Source: Pseudorhizobium flavum (GTDB lineage: Bacteria > Pseudomonadota > Alphaproteobacteria > Rhizobiales > Rhizobiaceae). Taken from it: a stretch of DNA of 64,000 nt. The notes under the pieces are model-generated. The model was given only the letters and a program-made list of their open reading frames with translations, made no database searches and had not been told where the DNA came from. The stretch lies in contig NZ_LR723670.1 in the NCBI RefSeq assembly GCF_902502825.2, forward strand, positions 3,882,001-3,946,000, given 5' to 3'. Positions 1 through 9,194 of this stretch are shown here, one piece after another. The position numbers and the translations under genes were made by a program. The number at the start of each line of letters is the position of its first letter. The stretch's first letter is position 1.

Positions 1-464
1 GACCTGACACGGATCAGCAGTCCGTCGGGCGCTGCCGGTTCGTCGCCATTCATTATGGCAAGAGTGCCCCGACCACGTCCTCTTCTACAAAGAAGTCCTG
101 CCCGGAATGTTTCTCACGCCCGGGGCCAGCCCGTCGCTCCGCACGAACTTCTCTGGAGCGGTGACACCCTTCCATCCATGCAGGCAACAACCGACGACCG
201 TATCCTTCTTCTTGAGCATTACCGTTAGCAGTGCATCGCTAAACAGCGGTCACTTCGAGCACGGCATTCTCGATGTGGCGAGAATTCTTGCTCTTTGTTA
301 AGCCAGGATGCAGCTGTGGTCAGCGTATCGTACGGGTCCGGAGTAACGAGCGGCGTCTGATGACGACGGACGAGCCAACCAACTACAGCTCCAGCCGCAC
401 TCGGCGGCTCCGCCGGTATCAGGATGCCCTCCTGACGGGCTGCGTTACGCCGGGGCGCCCCGAC
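1..464. other. No gene recognised (window start)
   Basis: Short open frames occur on both strands here, but none shows a signal peptide, a domain or a convincing ribosome site. The stretch may hold the decayed end of a gene that lies to the left of the window. Confidence 0.4.
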
Positions 465-1001
465 TTACTTAGCCTTTACGCGGCCGAATGGAACGGCACC
501 CACTGGCTCCTCAAAGCATGGGGAGCTGAAATGGCCAACAAGGTAACGCCCAGGATGCGGCGCGAAACCGGAGTCGAAGCTATAGCTGTTGCCACTCGCG
601 GGGTCGACGGCTGCGATGTTGACGCCGCCATTGTCCAGCACTCGATCCCGGGTAATCGTCCAGCCCCGCTCCCGCCAGTCGTCGAGCACTGTGAGAATTA
701 TGCGATCCGCGTCGTTCATTTCGGCAACGAGCCGAGTGCCGATCCAGACGGCGTAGATGTTGTCTCTCATCTCACCCCGAGCGCCCTCGCAACGATTGAT
801 CCGGATTTCGAAGTGCTCTCGCGTCGTCGGCAACATTCCGATGATCTCCTCCACATTATCGGCAAATGCGGTTGCAGCCTGCCGGCTGTTTCGCGGCAGG
901 ATGTCCGACTGGCCGACGGCTGCGGTGATCGGCAAGCAAAGCGCTATGTAGAGGCCGAGTAGCCCGGCTCCGCTACGCCCAAGGTGAGATGAGGCGGTCA
1001 T
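465..1001 (-). CDS. Hypothetical exported protein
   Basis: This is a 178-residue protein with a clear N-terminal hydrophobic segment (about residues 10-30, ending near TAAVGQ) that reads as a Sec signal peptide. The mature part has no family I recognise. It has two cysteines (in NRCEG and SSPCFEE) that could form a periplasmic disulfide. It lies opposite an unrelated long plus-strand frame that lacks any protein signature, which is why the minus-strand reading is preferred. It is the first of several small exported unknown proteins in the left 7 kb. Confidence 0.6.
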   Translation of the reverse strand: MTASSHLGRSGAGLLGLYIALCLPITAAVGQSDILPRNSRQAATAFADNVEEIIGMLPTTREHFEIRINRCEGARGEMRDNIYAVWIGTRLVAEMNDADRIILTVLDDWRERGWTITRDRVLDNGGVNIAAVDPASGNSYSFDSGFAPHPGRYLVGHFSSPCFEEPVGAVPFGRVKAK

Positions 1002-1175
1002 GGTCTTGTCCCTATGTCGGCACGCGTGGGCGTGGTTTGGTGCTCAATAGGACGACGGGGTGAGCGCAACGCTTGGCTCTGCGGCTGCATTTTTTTCTGA
1101 GCACTCTCGTCGGGAATACCAATATCCTAGCCTCCAAAGACGTCTCATCTCTGAACCCTCTAGGGAGGCAAGCTC

Positions 1176-1787
1176 ATGGCTGCTTTGCATTCGAAAGCCC
1201 GACCAACGAGTCAGAGAATCGTCGTCCAGGCAACGGTGACGATCGCCGCGTTGCTGGTTGTAGGCTCTGGACAGGCGAAAGAGGAAAGCTGGCAAGGGCT
1301 TGCGCTCCAGCGAGCAGTCTTCCACCATCAGTCGAGCCGGCCAGAAGTTTGCGACGCCAAAGACGCTCCACCGGAGAGCTACAGCCTGCGGCTGGGTGAG
1401 GAGACTGCCGCCCGCGGCGCGCTGCTGGTGGCATTTGCCTGTCGCAAGCTCGACAACGGCCAGAGCTTCGTCTTCGTGCTGTCTGATCAATATGGGACCG
1501 TATCGGATGAAGTCTTCCCCACGCCCGTAATTGCATCGGGAGTCGACGCCGATATCGATGAGACTGCCATAGCATTGCAGGACCGTAAGGAAGTGTTCAA
1601 TGCGGAATACGAACCCGATGGCCGCACCATGATCGCAATCGAAAGCTGGCCCGACACCGACGAGATCCGCACCAGGACCCAGTGGGGCTACTATCTCGGC
1701 CTGTTCAGACTAATTCGTTTTGAAGTCGATGCGGCCGCTGACGGACAGCAGGACTTAAAAGTGCTGGTCGAGAATGATATTTGGTGA
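1176..1787 (+). CDS. Hypothetical exported protein
   Basis: This 203-residue protein starts 8 bases after a GGGAGG ribosome site. A hydrophobic stretch near residues 16-34 (VQATVTIAALLVVGSGQAK) looks like a signal peptide or anchor. Two cysteines (EVCDAK and AFACRK) lie about 30 residues apart. No domain is recognised. The following exported protein begins just downstream or slightly overlapping on the same strand, so the two probably form a pair. Confidence 0.6.
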   Translation: MAALHSKARPTSQRIVVQATVTIAALLVVGSGQAKEESWQGLALQRAVFHHQSSRPEVCDAKDAPPESYSLRLGEETAARGALLVAFACRKLDNGQSFVFVLSDQYGTVSDEVFPTPVIASGVDADIDETAIALQDRKEVFNAEYEPDGRTMIAIESWPDTDEIRTRTQWGYYLGLFRLIRFEVDAAADGQQDLKVLVENDIW

Positions 1788-1821
1788 CTCCGAGGGAACC
1801 ATCTCGCATCGGAAACAAGCT

Positions 1822-2664
1822 ATGAGACAGCGTCTCGCCTGCGTGGCAGCAGCATGGGTGTGGTGGAGCCCAGCCATTGTGAACGGAGCCTCAGCCGCCT
1901 CCGCAACCTTTGAGACGGGCGGGCTTGTCACGACCCCCCTGACGCGGCTACCCCCGCCGACTCAGCCAGTCGAGGCTGACCTATGCGCCCATCTAATGAT
2001 CCAGCCGCAAACCGCAGGCGGAAGGTTGGCTACAGCTCTCGGCTGGGCAGTGACCGGAGAGGTCTCCCTGGATGGCATGGATGTGGTGAGCTTCGTCGGT
2101 GGCTTCGCGCCGGGCACCAGCGGATCCTGCCAGATGACCGACGGCAATGTGGGTCTCTTCGACGATGACCAGTTGCACTGGCTGGTCTATGGCGAAAAGG
2201 AATCATCTACACGCATCGGTAGCGTCCAACTCTTCGAGAAGGCGGCTATCCGGATCTGGAGCGGAGACTTTCTTCCTCAGCCAGTTGTCGATATGCATGT
2301 TGACGCAAGCGGCGCGGTTTCCCTTGGTAAGCTGGCCCCGGTTGAGCGCTTTTGCGATCGCAAGGCGTCGGTGCCCAACATCTACGGAATGCCCATTGCC
2401 GAGGCACGCAAGAGGCTGGAATCTGCCGGTTGGGGGCCCGTTCTGGGCATCCGGCCGGGCGAACCGATGGACGTCCGGAGCGACGAGTTGAAAGCGGCGG
2501 GCATTTACGAGGTGCAGTCCTGCTCGGGAACCCAATTTGGCTATTGCAGCTTCGGGTATGCCGGTCAGTTTGCAGAATTGTCGGTCGTCACAGTGGGTGA
2601 AGGAGAGTCGTTGTCCACCCCGCAGGTCGCCCGCTACAGCGTATCGTGCGCGATTCCGGATTAG
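1822..2664 (+). CDS. Exported protein with a PASTA-like C-terminal module
   Basis: About 280 residues. The ATG at 1822 puts a normal signal peptide (MRQRLACVAAAWVWW) at the N-terminus; an in-frame ATG at 1774 would add 16 residues and overlap the upstream gene by 14 bases. Residues from about 195 (VPNIYGMPIAEARKRLESAGW) resemble the VPN-x-G-x2-x2-A-x3-L-x2-AGW repeat of PASTA domains, followed by a Cys-rich tail (QSCSGTQFGYCSFGY). Such modules bind cell-wall fragments in other bacteria, but in alphaproteobacterial exported proteins the role is unknown. The start choice is moderate and the module call is by pattern only. Confidence 0.6.
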   Translation: MRQRLACVAAAWVWWSPAIVNGASAASATFETGGLVTTPLTRLPPPTQPVEADLCAHLMIQPQTAGGRLATALGWAVTGEVSLDGMDVVSFVGGFAPGTSGSCQMTDGNVGLFDDDQLHWLVYGEKESSTRIGSVQLFEKAAIRIWSGDFLPQPVVDMHVDASGAVSLGKLAPVERFCDRKASVPNIYGMPIAEARKRLESAGWGPVLGIRPGEPMDVRSDELKAAGIYEVQSCSGTQFGYCSFGYAGQFAELSVVTVGEGESLSTPQVARYSVSCAIPD

Positions 2665-2760
2665 GACACGGGCGCCGGTGGGACTTGGCTGTTGTGGGCA
2701 ACGTCCCCCTCAAGCGGGATGGCTATGCTGCGATGGACGAGTAAACCGGTCTCCGCCGAC

Positions 2761-3219
2761 TTAGTCGGCCGAGACCCTACCCGTTAAGTACTCGTCCCGC
2801 GGGCCGGTGCACTGGCCGAGGACGTTTCTGTCCCCGCTGGCATCATAGGCCGATCCGAGCGTTTCGATGATTTCGCCATCAAGGGTTTCGTAGGCGTAGT
2901 ATTTGATGCCTTGGCAATAGCTGGTGTTCCGTGTTGGGCGCAGGCAGCGAAGATAGCGGCTGCCTTCGACATTGGCAGCTTCAATGCTGCAGCGAAAACC
3001 GTTTTCCTCGAGAGTGGCTTGCCGGTCCCTCAGGTCCATATCTGAGGTCAGGAACCGCGAGAAGATGGCCGTCAATGCTGACGCATCGGATGGCGTCGCC
3101 AGCAGTGCTTCGCTGAGTTCCTCTGTCGCCACCGGGTGTTCGCGGGTGCTCAGGTAGAGGCCGGTTCCGCCGAGCGCGGTTGCCACAACGATTGCCATAA
3201 TCATCGTTGTCTTGCGCAT
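2761..3219 (-). CDS. Hypothetical membrane-anchored protein
   Basis: This 152-residue protein has an N-terminal hydrophobic segment (MIMAIVVATALGGTGLYL) that fits a signal anchor. The rest is hydrophilic with four cysteines (RCSIE, RCLRP, YCQGI, QCTGP), so an exported disulfide-bonded domain is plausible. I do not recognise the family. It faces the PASTA-like gene, and the two genes end about 97 bases apart. Confidence 0.55.
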   Translation of the reverse strand: MRKTTMIMAIVVATALGGTGLYLSTREHPVATEELSEALLATPSDASALTAIFSRFLTSDMDLRDRQATLEENGFRCSIEAANVEGSRYLRCLRPTRNTSYCQGIKYYAYETLDGEIIETLGSAYDASGDRNVLGQCTGPRDEYLTGRVSAD

Positions 3220-3290
3220 GAAATACCCCGTTCATTCTTGCCCATAGATGCTGCCGACCAAAGGCATTGGTCCAGTGTTTCATGCCTAGA

Positions 3291-3629
3291 TCAGCACTTA
3301 CCGATGATCCGTTCCACTGCGATGACCCTTCCTGAGAACCGCGCTTCGACCAGGGTGCAGCCTTCGAGGTAATCGCTGCGAACACGAGCGAGATCCGCCG
3401 CGTTGCCCGTCATCGGCGGAGGCGTGGGGCCACTCCAGAGAAGATTGTTCGGATGAGCCGCCCGGCTCGCGGGCCATACTCCATTCCAAGGGCACGGGTT
3501 CTTGTAGCAATGGATTTCCGTGCGTCCGACTTTCAGTTGGGTCGAGGGAGCGGCAGTGATTGCAGCCGCCCTACCAGTTGCGGTCAAAATGGCCATAGCG
3601 GCGAAAAGCATCGATACGCGACGGGTCAT
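3291..3629 (-). CDS. Hypothetical exported protein
   Basis: About 112 residues from the ATG at 3629; an in-frame GTG at 3638 is closer to the AGG of the ribosome site and less likely. The first 25 residues (RRVSMLFAAMAILTATG) are a signal peptide. The mature chain has an EIHCYKNPCPWNGVW stretch with paired cysteines. No family is recognised. It is co-oriented with the neighbouring anti-sigma and sigma genes downstream of them, so it could belong to that regulon. Confidence 0.55.
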   Translation of the reverse strand: MTRRVSMLFAAMAILTATGRAAAITAAPSTQLKVGRTEIHCYKNPCPWNGVWPASRAAHPNNLLWSGPTPPPMTGNAADLARVRSDYLEGCTLVEARFSGRVIAVERIIGKC

Positions 3630-3689
3630 GGTGGGCACCTCGTGTCTGTCATTGGTAAGACGACGCGAGAGCGACCATTCTTGGCCGGA

Positions 3690-4394
3690 TCAGTCAGCAG
3701 TTCCTGTGGCCGCCAGGCGGTCCTGCACATCCTGCGCGTCCGCTGCGTCCCATATGATGCGGCTAAGCGCAGGCGAAAGCGCAAAACCAGACTGACCCTT
3801 CACGAAGGCATCCCAGCGCTGCAGGTCCCCGAAACCGGACCGCACAGATAAGACCTGCTCGCCGTTCCAGTCGGCGAGCATCGCATCGGTAACGCTAATG
3901 GCATCCTGGGTGCCCTTGTTGCCGGACAGGAGTGTCTTTTCGATTCCCTTGTCGTCGACCAGGTAGAGACCGAAACGGTCGTCAACATTGCGAACGCCCA
4001 GTCGCAGATCGCCGAAGGTAGCCGGCTCAAGCGGCGCGATCATGTCGAGATCTGCGGGCCGCATACCCGGTGTCTGGCGCATATCCGTTCGAAAAGCCTC
4101 GGCAGGCAAGGGTTCTGAACCCGGCGGAGGCACAGTAGTGAGGAGAGTTGGCGCAAGGGAAATGGCGATTATCCCCGCCGCCGTGACGAGACCTGCGCCC
4201 AGTATGGCTTCCATCCAGGACCCGGCGAAAAATTGGCGTCGGCCGGCACTGCGCTTGCTGTCCGCCTTGACGGGTTTCCGTGTGAACAGCTGCTGCGCGG
4301 CGGCAACGGTCTCGCTCATCCGAGCCTGGGAGGGCTCCGGGATGCGGTCGGGAGGCAGGTTCATCAGCGGGTCAGTCGGCATGGAATTGATCAT
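3690..4394 (-). CDS. Putative anti-sigma factor, single-pass membrane protein
   Basis: About 234 residues. The ATG at 4394 overlaps the TGA of the sigma factor gene in an ATGA junction, the classic coupling of an ECF sigma factor and its partner. Residues 1-60 are hydrophilic (cytoplasmic side), a transmembrane helix follows (about 62-85, ILGAGLVTAAGIIAISLAP), and a periplasmic domain of about 140 residues completes it. No zinc-binding anti-sigma motif (HxxxCxxC) is present. The role is inferred from topology and position; a longer in-frame start at 4436 would read into the sigma gene. Confidence 0.6.
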   Translation of the reverse strand: MINSMPTDPLMNLPPDRIPEPSQARMSETVAAAQQLFTRKPVKADSKRSAGRRQFFAGSWMEAILGAGLVTAAGIIAISLAPTLLTTVPPPGSEPLPAEAFRTDMRQTPGMRPADLDMIAPLEPATFGDLRLGVRNVDDRFGLYLVDDKGIEKTLLSGNKGTQDAISVTDAMLADWNGEQVLSVRSGFGDLQRWDAFVKGQSGFALSPALSRIIWDAADAQDVQDRLAATGTAD

Positions 4395-4939
4395 AGCAGG
4401 TCTCGCAATGCCTTGCGCGCATTGTGCAGGTGCCACGCAACGGTGACCTTCTGGCAGGACATGATCCGCGCCGCCTCTTCCTGGCTCAGGCCTTCGCCGT
4501 GAACAAGGATCACGGCATCCCGCTGCTTTTCCGGCAGGCTCCGGATGATGTTCCAGATATCGTCGAGCTGGCGCCCCGCTTCCTGTTCGGCTTCAGCGTA
4601 GTCCGGCGCGAAAGCTGCTACCCCGTCGGCCAGATTCTGCCGGCGCTTCTGGGACCGCTGCAGGTCTCGGGCGGCATTGATGGTGATGCGATATAGCCAA
4701 CTAGAAAAGCTGGCCCCCCGGTTGAAACTGGAAAGGGCCGTTGCGAGGCGCATGCAAACCGTCTGAGTGACATCCTCGGCATCGCTCTTGTGGCCCAGCA
4801 CACGGAATGCCACCCGAAAGATGAAGCGATACTGCTCGGTGATCAGCCTGTTGAAAGCTTGCTGGTCGCCGCCTTGCGCACGCAACACCAAGTCTTCCAC
4901 ATCATTCCGCGCAACCGTCGCCGTTTCCCCCCGCATCAT
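4391..4939 (-). CDS. ECF-type RNA polymerase sigma factor
   Basis: This 182-residue protein has the two-domain ECF layout. Region 2 lies at about residues 25-95 (FRVAFRVLGHKSDAEDVTQTV and SSWLYRITINAARD, which fits the region 2.3-2.4 pattern). Region 4 lies at about residues 120-180 (LPEKQRDAVILVHGEGLSQEEAA and VAWHLHNARKALR, the HTH that reads the -35 box). It would direct RNA polymerase to a small extracytoplasmic stress regulon. The downstream gene, translationally coupled, is its likely inhibitor. The target promoter cannot be read from one window. Confidence 0.9.
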   Translation of the reverse strand: MMRGETATVARNDVEDLVLRAQGGDQQAFNRLITEQYRFIFRVAFRVLGHKSDAEDVTQTVCMRLATALSSFNRGASFSSWLYRITINAARDLQRSQKRRQNLADGVAAFAPDYAEAEQEAGRQLDDIWNIIRSLPEKQRDAVILVHGEGLSQEEAARIMSCQKVTVAWHLHNARKALRDLL

Positions 4940-5045
4940 CTGTGTCAGTCACCCAATATCGTTGACCAGATCTATGGCATAATAGGTGAAGCAGCGAGCA
5001 TGCAAACCCAAATAGTTGCGGTGGCCGGATAGTACACCTCAAAGG

Positions 5046-5378
5046 CTACTGCGACCGCACCATTTGACCGGCCTCTTGACCAAGTCGGTAGGCTTCCTGG
5101 CTGAGCCATTGATTGGCACTGCGCAGACCATCGCGTTGCACGCGCCGCTCGTACTCGGGCCGCAGCCGTTTCATGTGTTGCGCCTTGAGTGCCTGAACTT
5201 GGGAGGCGCTGTCGCTAGAGTGCTGCTGTCGGGGCCTAGCATTGTTATTCGGCGCGGTCTGCTGCTGCAAGAGTTGGTGCTGATGCTGCTGGAATGCGAA
5301 CCCGCCAGCATCAAAGGCCTTTACGGGGGAGGCCAACGCTGCCGAAGCAGCCAGCAGGGTCAATATGGAAAGCCGCAT
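5046..5378 (-). CDS. Small exported Gln/His-rich protein
   Basis: About 110 residues. The ATG at 5378 is preferred over the ATG at 5384 because GGAG lies 7-8 bases before it. A signal peptide (MRLSILTLLAASAALASPVKA) is followed by a Q/H-rich run (FQQHQHQLLQQQ) and a basic helical tail (ALKAQHMKRLRPEYERR). The His/Gln content suggests possible metal binding, but that is only inference. It lies just upstream of the ECF sigma gene on the same strand. Confidence 0.55.
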   Translation of the reverse strand: MRLSILTLLAASAALASPVKAFDAGGFAFQQHQHQLLQQQTAPNNNARPRQQHSSDSASQVQALKAQHMKRLRPEYERRVQRDGLRSANQWLSQEAYRLGQEAGQMVRSQ

Positions 5379-5570
5379 AAGCATATCTCCAGCTTGGGTC
5401 CATTCACCCTGTTAGACGCCTGGTAAGTCGGTAGTCTTGGTCGCCTCACGCAGTCGAAGTGCAATATCTACCTGTCTGAGATTCACGGCGGTTTCTGGCA
5501 ATCCACTTGCGGTCTCCACGGGCCACCGCGACGAGGCTCTTTTGCCGGCTGCAGAAGAATGGATTTTTGG

Positions 5571-6671
5571 TCACTCCGCCTTGCCGATCTGAAGGGCCAC
5601 GAAGTATTGGCGATACTTGATGAAAGCATCGAAGGTGGGATTGCCAAGGCCGTCCGTGCTGGTGCCGGTCACGTTCAGGGTTGCCGCGCAGAGGCCGCTC
5701 GATGTCTCGAGGGTGGCGTGTTCCATGTCACCGCGTACATCCTCCGGCATAATGCCAGCCAAACGGTCGGCCATTTGCGCGGAAGCACGCTCGGCGGTAG
5801 CGCAGTCGGGATAAGCAAGTGAGATCAGAACGCTCGGCTGGTCCCCCTGAGCGTCGGCGATGAATCCGCCGAGGTAGGAAGGAATGCCTTCGGTTCCAGG
5901 CGCAAGTTCGGCTTCGAGCTTCTCTCGCATGGCGTCGAGGTCTGCCCCAGCATTGAGCAGCATCTCTGTGTCTGCGCCGCCGAGGCCCACGAGTGGGGTT
6001 ATCAGCATGGCTTGTACTAGCGTCCCATCTCCGAGCGCCGCCTCGATACCGCCCAGGGCGGCACTCACGACTTCACTCTCGGCCATATTTGGCTCACCAC
6101 GGAGCGCCGCCTCGACTAGCCTTGGTGCTATCGCTTGAACGATCGCATCACCCTTGGCTGCAAGGAAAGAGCTATGGCGGCCGGCGGAACGCCAGGGGTC
6201 GAAAGCCTCCACTTTGACAGGATCGGGGGCCCCGCCATTGCTGAGCATGCCTTCGGTTCCGACGGCATCGAAGTCGGCGGCGTCGAGAGCAGCGATCGTC
6301 GCTGCGGCAGTATTCTCGCTATCAAAGCCCCAGATCACAGGCTGAAGGCTAGAGGCTGCGAGATAGCGAATGTTTGCCAAATCCACGAGAGACCTTTCAG
6401 CCCAATAGTGCAACCCGCGGGCCCGGAGCGCGACAAAGTGCGGCAGCGCGTCTACCATTATCGCCCGTGCCACTATCCGGGGGTGGAGACCCTCTCCACC
6501 CCCCAGCTTACGCAGCGCCGCCACATCCACGAAGCTGAATTGAACCGGAGAGGGGGTGTTCAGCAAGGGGCTCGGCATCTTGGTCAACGCGTCCCGAACC
6601 TGTTCTACACCTTGCGCATGGGCGGCAACGCTGGCCGTTAGAAAGATGACGAAGGCTGCAGCAATGTGCAT
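5571..6671 (-). CDS. Hypothetical exported protein
   Basis: About 366 residues from the ATG at 6671, which sits 7 bases after GGGAGAG; an upstream in-frame start would add 28 residues without signal character. A signal peptide (FVIFLTASVAAHAQG) precedes a long Ala-rich soluble domain with alternating acidic and hydrophobic segments (SFVDVAALRKLGGGEGL, AALDAADFDAVG). Two Cys (YPDCATAE, SGLCAATL) could pair. No catalytic motif or family is recognised. It is probably a periplasmic protein of a conserved but unnamed family. Confidence 0.6.
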   Translation of the reverse strand: MHIAAAFVIFLTASVAAHAQGVEQVRDALTKMPSPLLNTPSPVQFSFVDVAALRKLGGGEGLHPRIVARAIMVDALPHFVALRARGLHYWAERSLVDLANIRYLAASSLQPVIWGFDSENTAAATIAALDAADFDAVGTEGMLSNGGAPDPVKVEAFDPWRSAGRHSSFLAAKGDAIVQAIAPRLVEAALRGEPNMAESEVVSAALGGIEAALGDGTLVQAMLITPLVGLGGADTEMLLNAGADLDAMREKLEAELAPGTEGIPSYLGGFIADAQGDQPSVLISLAYPDCATAERASAQMADRLAGIMPEDVRGDMEHATLETSSGLCAATLNVTGTSTDGLGNPTFDAFIKYRQYFVALQIGKAE

Positions 6672-6822
6672 GACTGGCTCTCCCGAAGTTTCATTGTGAG
6701 TTAGACGCACGTGCCTGCCGCAGAACTGGCTAGAAGCATTTTGCCGAATTCGCAATGGAGATATCTGGCTGCGCCGGGTCAGCCCCCAGTGGAAATCAAC
6801 GGGGGCACTCCACGAGATGAGG

Positions 6823-7152
6823 TCAGTGGCCTGTGGTGGCCTTTAGAGGTCGAAGTTGTTCCGCTGCTGTACTCTTGAATGCCACTGCCTCCGCAAGGGG
6901 CATCGGCCTTGCGAAGAGGTAACCTGTCCGAAGTCGCAGCCCCAGCTCGCGAGCTTCAGCGCTTCACCCATGGAGATCCTCGATAACAAATGCAGCAAGC
7001 TCGGGTGGGCATTGGGCTGAACAACACTCCACGACGTCGCATGTTCGGGAGCGAGTGTTCAATGGCGTCTTGGCGCAAGAACCCGAAGGTTTCCGATATG
7101 GCCACGTCCACCCCCGGCATTCTTGCGTCCACGCGCTATCCCAGCCGATCAT
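6823..7152 (-). pseudogene. Remnant resembling the C-terminus of an EAL (c-di-GMP phosphodiesterase) domain
   Basis: Reading the minus strand up to the TGA at 6823 gives RELGLRLRTGYLFARPMPL, which matches the end of EAL domains (x-G-x3-x-GYLFGRP-MP). The same frame contains an in-frame TGA just upstream, after FVIEDLHG, and further upstream no frame stays open. This fits a decayed gene rather than a functional enzyme. The match rests on one short motif, so the call is tentative. Confidence 0.35.
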
Positions 7153-7187
7153 GCGAAATCCTTTTGCTGTGTCTTACATAGCCGCCG

Positions 7188-7862
7188 TCAAGGCTGAAGG
7201 CCTGCCGGCCGCTCGAACCTTGGAAACAGTTTTGTATTTTCGAGATAGAGGTGCATGACCAGATCATCGATCAGCTTACGCACCCCGAGGTAAAGCGAGC
7301 GCCATGAGTTGCAAGCGCCTTCGGGTAGGTTAAGTCCCTGGGTGACGTGCTCGATACCACGAATGTCCAGCGCTTCGGTCTCGCATTCTTGCAACGGCAT
7401 GGGTCCGCGGTCATGCACCGTCGCGCCGTCACTGCCCTGCATCATCGGAAACAGGACCTGCTCCTGCTTGCGCATATGCTGCTCAAGATCATGCTGCAAC
7501 TCCTCCAGTGCTGCGGCAAGCCCTACGGGCGCTTCCGGATGTTGGCCATGAACCCGCTCGACCTTCAGTGCAAGCGGAATTAGCCATGCCAGTTCCGCCC
7601 GATGTGTCTCATGATACCGATCCAGTATATGAGAGATCAGCAAGGCTGTCTCTTCAGGAGCATCCCGGCAAGCCCCGTCGATAAGTGCTTGCAGTTCATC
7701 CCGCAGCGTCTCCAAACGCAGACCGGCCTTTTCAGCTGCCTCCTGCAAAGACTGCTCGCCGCCACAACAGAAGCTGATGCCGTGACGGCGGAATACCTCC
7801 GCAGCCCCTGGAAGGGTGGCCGCGAAAGCAGCTACGGTCTGGTTGGTGTCGATATAGCTCAT
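7188..7862 (-). CDS. dnrN: DnrN/RIC (ScdA/YtfE-type) di-iron protein for repair of Fe-S clusters
   Basis: This 224-residue protein repairs iron-sulfur clusters damaged by NO or oxidative stress. The N-terminal DUF542 module carries the paired cysteines (FCCGG, residues 32-33). The hemerythrin-like domain has His84, His129, Glu134, His172, His204 and Glu208, almost the exact ligand spacing of E. coli YtfE. The ATG at 7862 was chosen because the ScdA family starts there; a much longer in-frame extension runs through the nnrS gap and is not supported. It is last in the nnrS unit and has its own NnrR-type box about 90 bases upstream. Confidence 0.9.
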   Translation of the reverse strand: MSYIDTNQTVAAFAATLPGAAEVFRRHGISFCCGGEQSLQEAAEKAGLRLETLRDELQALIDGACRDAPEETALLISHILDRYHETHRAELAWLIPLALKVERVHGQHPEAPVGLAAALEELQHDLEQHMRKQEQVLFPMMQGSDGATVHDRGPMPLQECETEALDIRGIEHVTQGLNLPEGACNSWRSLYLGVRKLIDDLVMHLYLENTKLFPRFERPAGLQP

Positions 7863-7951
7863 TCCTGGACCCCTGATCTCTTGCAAAGTGCCGGATGGAG
7901 CTTTTCCGATCCGCAGCCCCCCGCTTCTAGGACGGCCGTGGTGTCCTGTCT

Positions 7952-7965
7952 TTGTGGCGACGCAA
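7952..7965. promoter_or_regulatory. NnrR-type (CRP/FNR family) box upstream of dnrN
   Basis: The sequence TTGTGGCGACGCAA is an inverted repeat of the form TTGYG-N4-CRCAA, the consensus known for NnrR, the NO-responsive regulator of alphaproteobacterial denitrifiers. Its centre is 96 bases from the dnrN start. If the site sits at -41.5, transcription starts near 7917 and leaves a normal leader of about 55 bases. Confidence 0.65.
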
Positions 7966-7990
7966 GCATGACGAGGCTGCGCCGAGACCT

Positions 7991-9193
7991 TCAGCCTTCT
8001 CGGGCTAGCAGCAAGAACCTGCCATAGATGAAGGCAAAGGAGAGGAAGGCGACAACCCAAGCGAGGCCCGCAAGCGGCAGAAGCTGCATGGTGTATTGCG
8101 GCCAGATCGCGGCGGCGATGCGCGCGATCGATGCCGTGATGATTGCCACGTAGATGCACACGACGGTGGAGGCAGGAGCGTGCAGCGGCTGGCCGCTGTG
8201 ACCCCGCGTCGCCCTCGTCATCAAGGCCAGCGTCATTGTTCCGATGCCACCCACTGTCCAGGCATGAATGCCTGCGGAACGGAGGCCGGGATCGTCCAGG
8301 AGCTGGGCGGCGCCCGTTAAGACGAAGCCGGCCGGCAAGAATAGGAAGGCTGCGTGAAGGATGGTCACCAGAGGCTCCCGAAGGGTGCGATGCGGTGTCC
8401 AGCGCAACTGGCGGAGGAACTGCAAAATACCTGCCGCAAGACAGAACATGCCGCCGGCCGGCGCCACTGGCTCCCAGATGGGCTCCAGCGTCCATATGCC
8501 AAGAGCCGCGCCCGACAGGAGCATTGCCGCCAGGTCAAAGCTGCCAAAGGGGACGGGGAAGCGCCCCGGGTTGTTCTGCTTCAGCCAATTTCCGGTGAAG
8601 GCAGGAATGATGCGCCCGCCGATCACCGTGATCAGCAGGATGATGGCGCTGATCGCCAGCCTGCCTGACACCTCGCTTCGGCCAAACCGGTTGAACTCGT
8701 AGAAGAAGAAGGCTTGCGCAATCGTAAGCAGACAGAGAACGGCCACGACCTTGTAGTTGCGGATGTTTCGGGCAGTCACAAGTTCGCGCAAAACAAGTAC
8801 AGCGAGCACCGGCAGGAAAAGCCCTGCAATCAGGAAGGTCAGCGAGAGACCGATCTTGTCAGATACGGAAACCGCAAGACGTCCCGCAAACCAGAGCCCG
8901 AAGAGCGCGGCAAGCGCCCAGCCGGAGAGGGGGCGTCTTCCCGTCCAGCTAGGAACGGCCGTCAGCAGGAAGCCGGCGATCACCGCCGGTACATATCCGA
9001 ACAGAAGTTCGTGCTGATGCCATCCGGTTGGGGAGAACTCAGTCGGAATTGCGATGAACCCCAAGAACCAGGGAACCCAGAGTGCGATCATGATGGCGGC
9101 GTGCAGCCCACCGAAGAAAAAGAACGGTCGGAAACCGGCGGAAAAGAGGGTGGCGAGGAATGCCGGATAATGATCTGCGCGGCGGGATGTCAT
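7991..9193 (-). CDS. nnrS: NnrS family membrane protein
   Basis: This 400-residue polytopic protein has about 12 hydrophobic segments. NnrS proteins are heme- and copper-containing inner-membrane proteins that relieve nitrosative stress; their exact reaction is unresolved. Family signatures seen here are FSAGFRPFFFFGG near residue 18, the WHQHELLFGY motif near residue 58, and TRATRGHSGQPL near residue 330, with conserved histidines. It starts one base after the stop of the second NnrS gene, and dnrN follows, so it is part of a co-transcribed NO-response set. Confidence 0.9.
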   Translation of the reverse strand: MTSRRADHYPAFLATLFSAGFRPFFFFGGLHAAIMIALWVPWFLGFIAIPTEFSPTGWHQHELLFGYVPAVIAGFLLTAVPSWTGRRPLSGWALAALFGLWFAGRLAVSVSDKIGLSLTFLIAGLFLPVLAVLVLRELVTARNIRNYKVVAVLCLLTIAQAFFFYEFNRFGRSEVSGRLAISAIILLITVIGGRIIPAFTGNWLKQNNPGRFPVPFGSFDLAAMLLSGAALGIWTLEPIWEPVAPAGGMFCLAAGILQFLRQLRWTPHRTLREPLVTILHAAFLFLPAGFVLTGAAQLLDDPGLRSAGIHAWTVGGIGTMTLALMTRATRGHSGQPLHAPASTVVCIYVAIITASIARIAAAIWPQYTMQLLPLAGLAWVVAFLSFAFIYGRFLLLAREG

Positions 9194-9194
9194 G

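Noticed and set aside
273..962. A 229-residue plus-strand protein
   Set aside because: It is antisense to a gene with a signal peptide and has no domain or ribosome site.
7188..8495. A 435-residue protein in the dnrN frame
   Set aside because: The extra N-terminal part is a shadow of nnrS; the RIC/ScdA family starts at 7862, where the ligand spacing fits E. coli YtfE.
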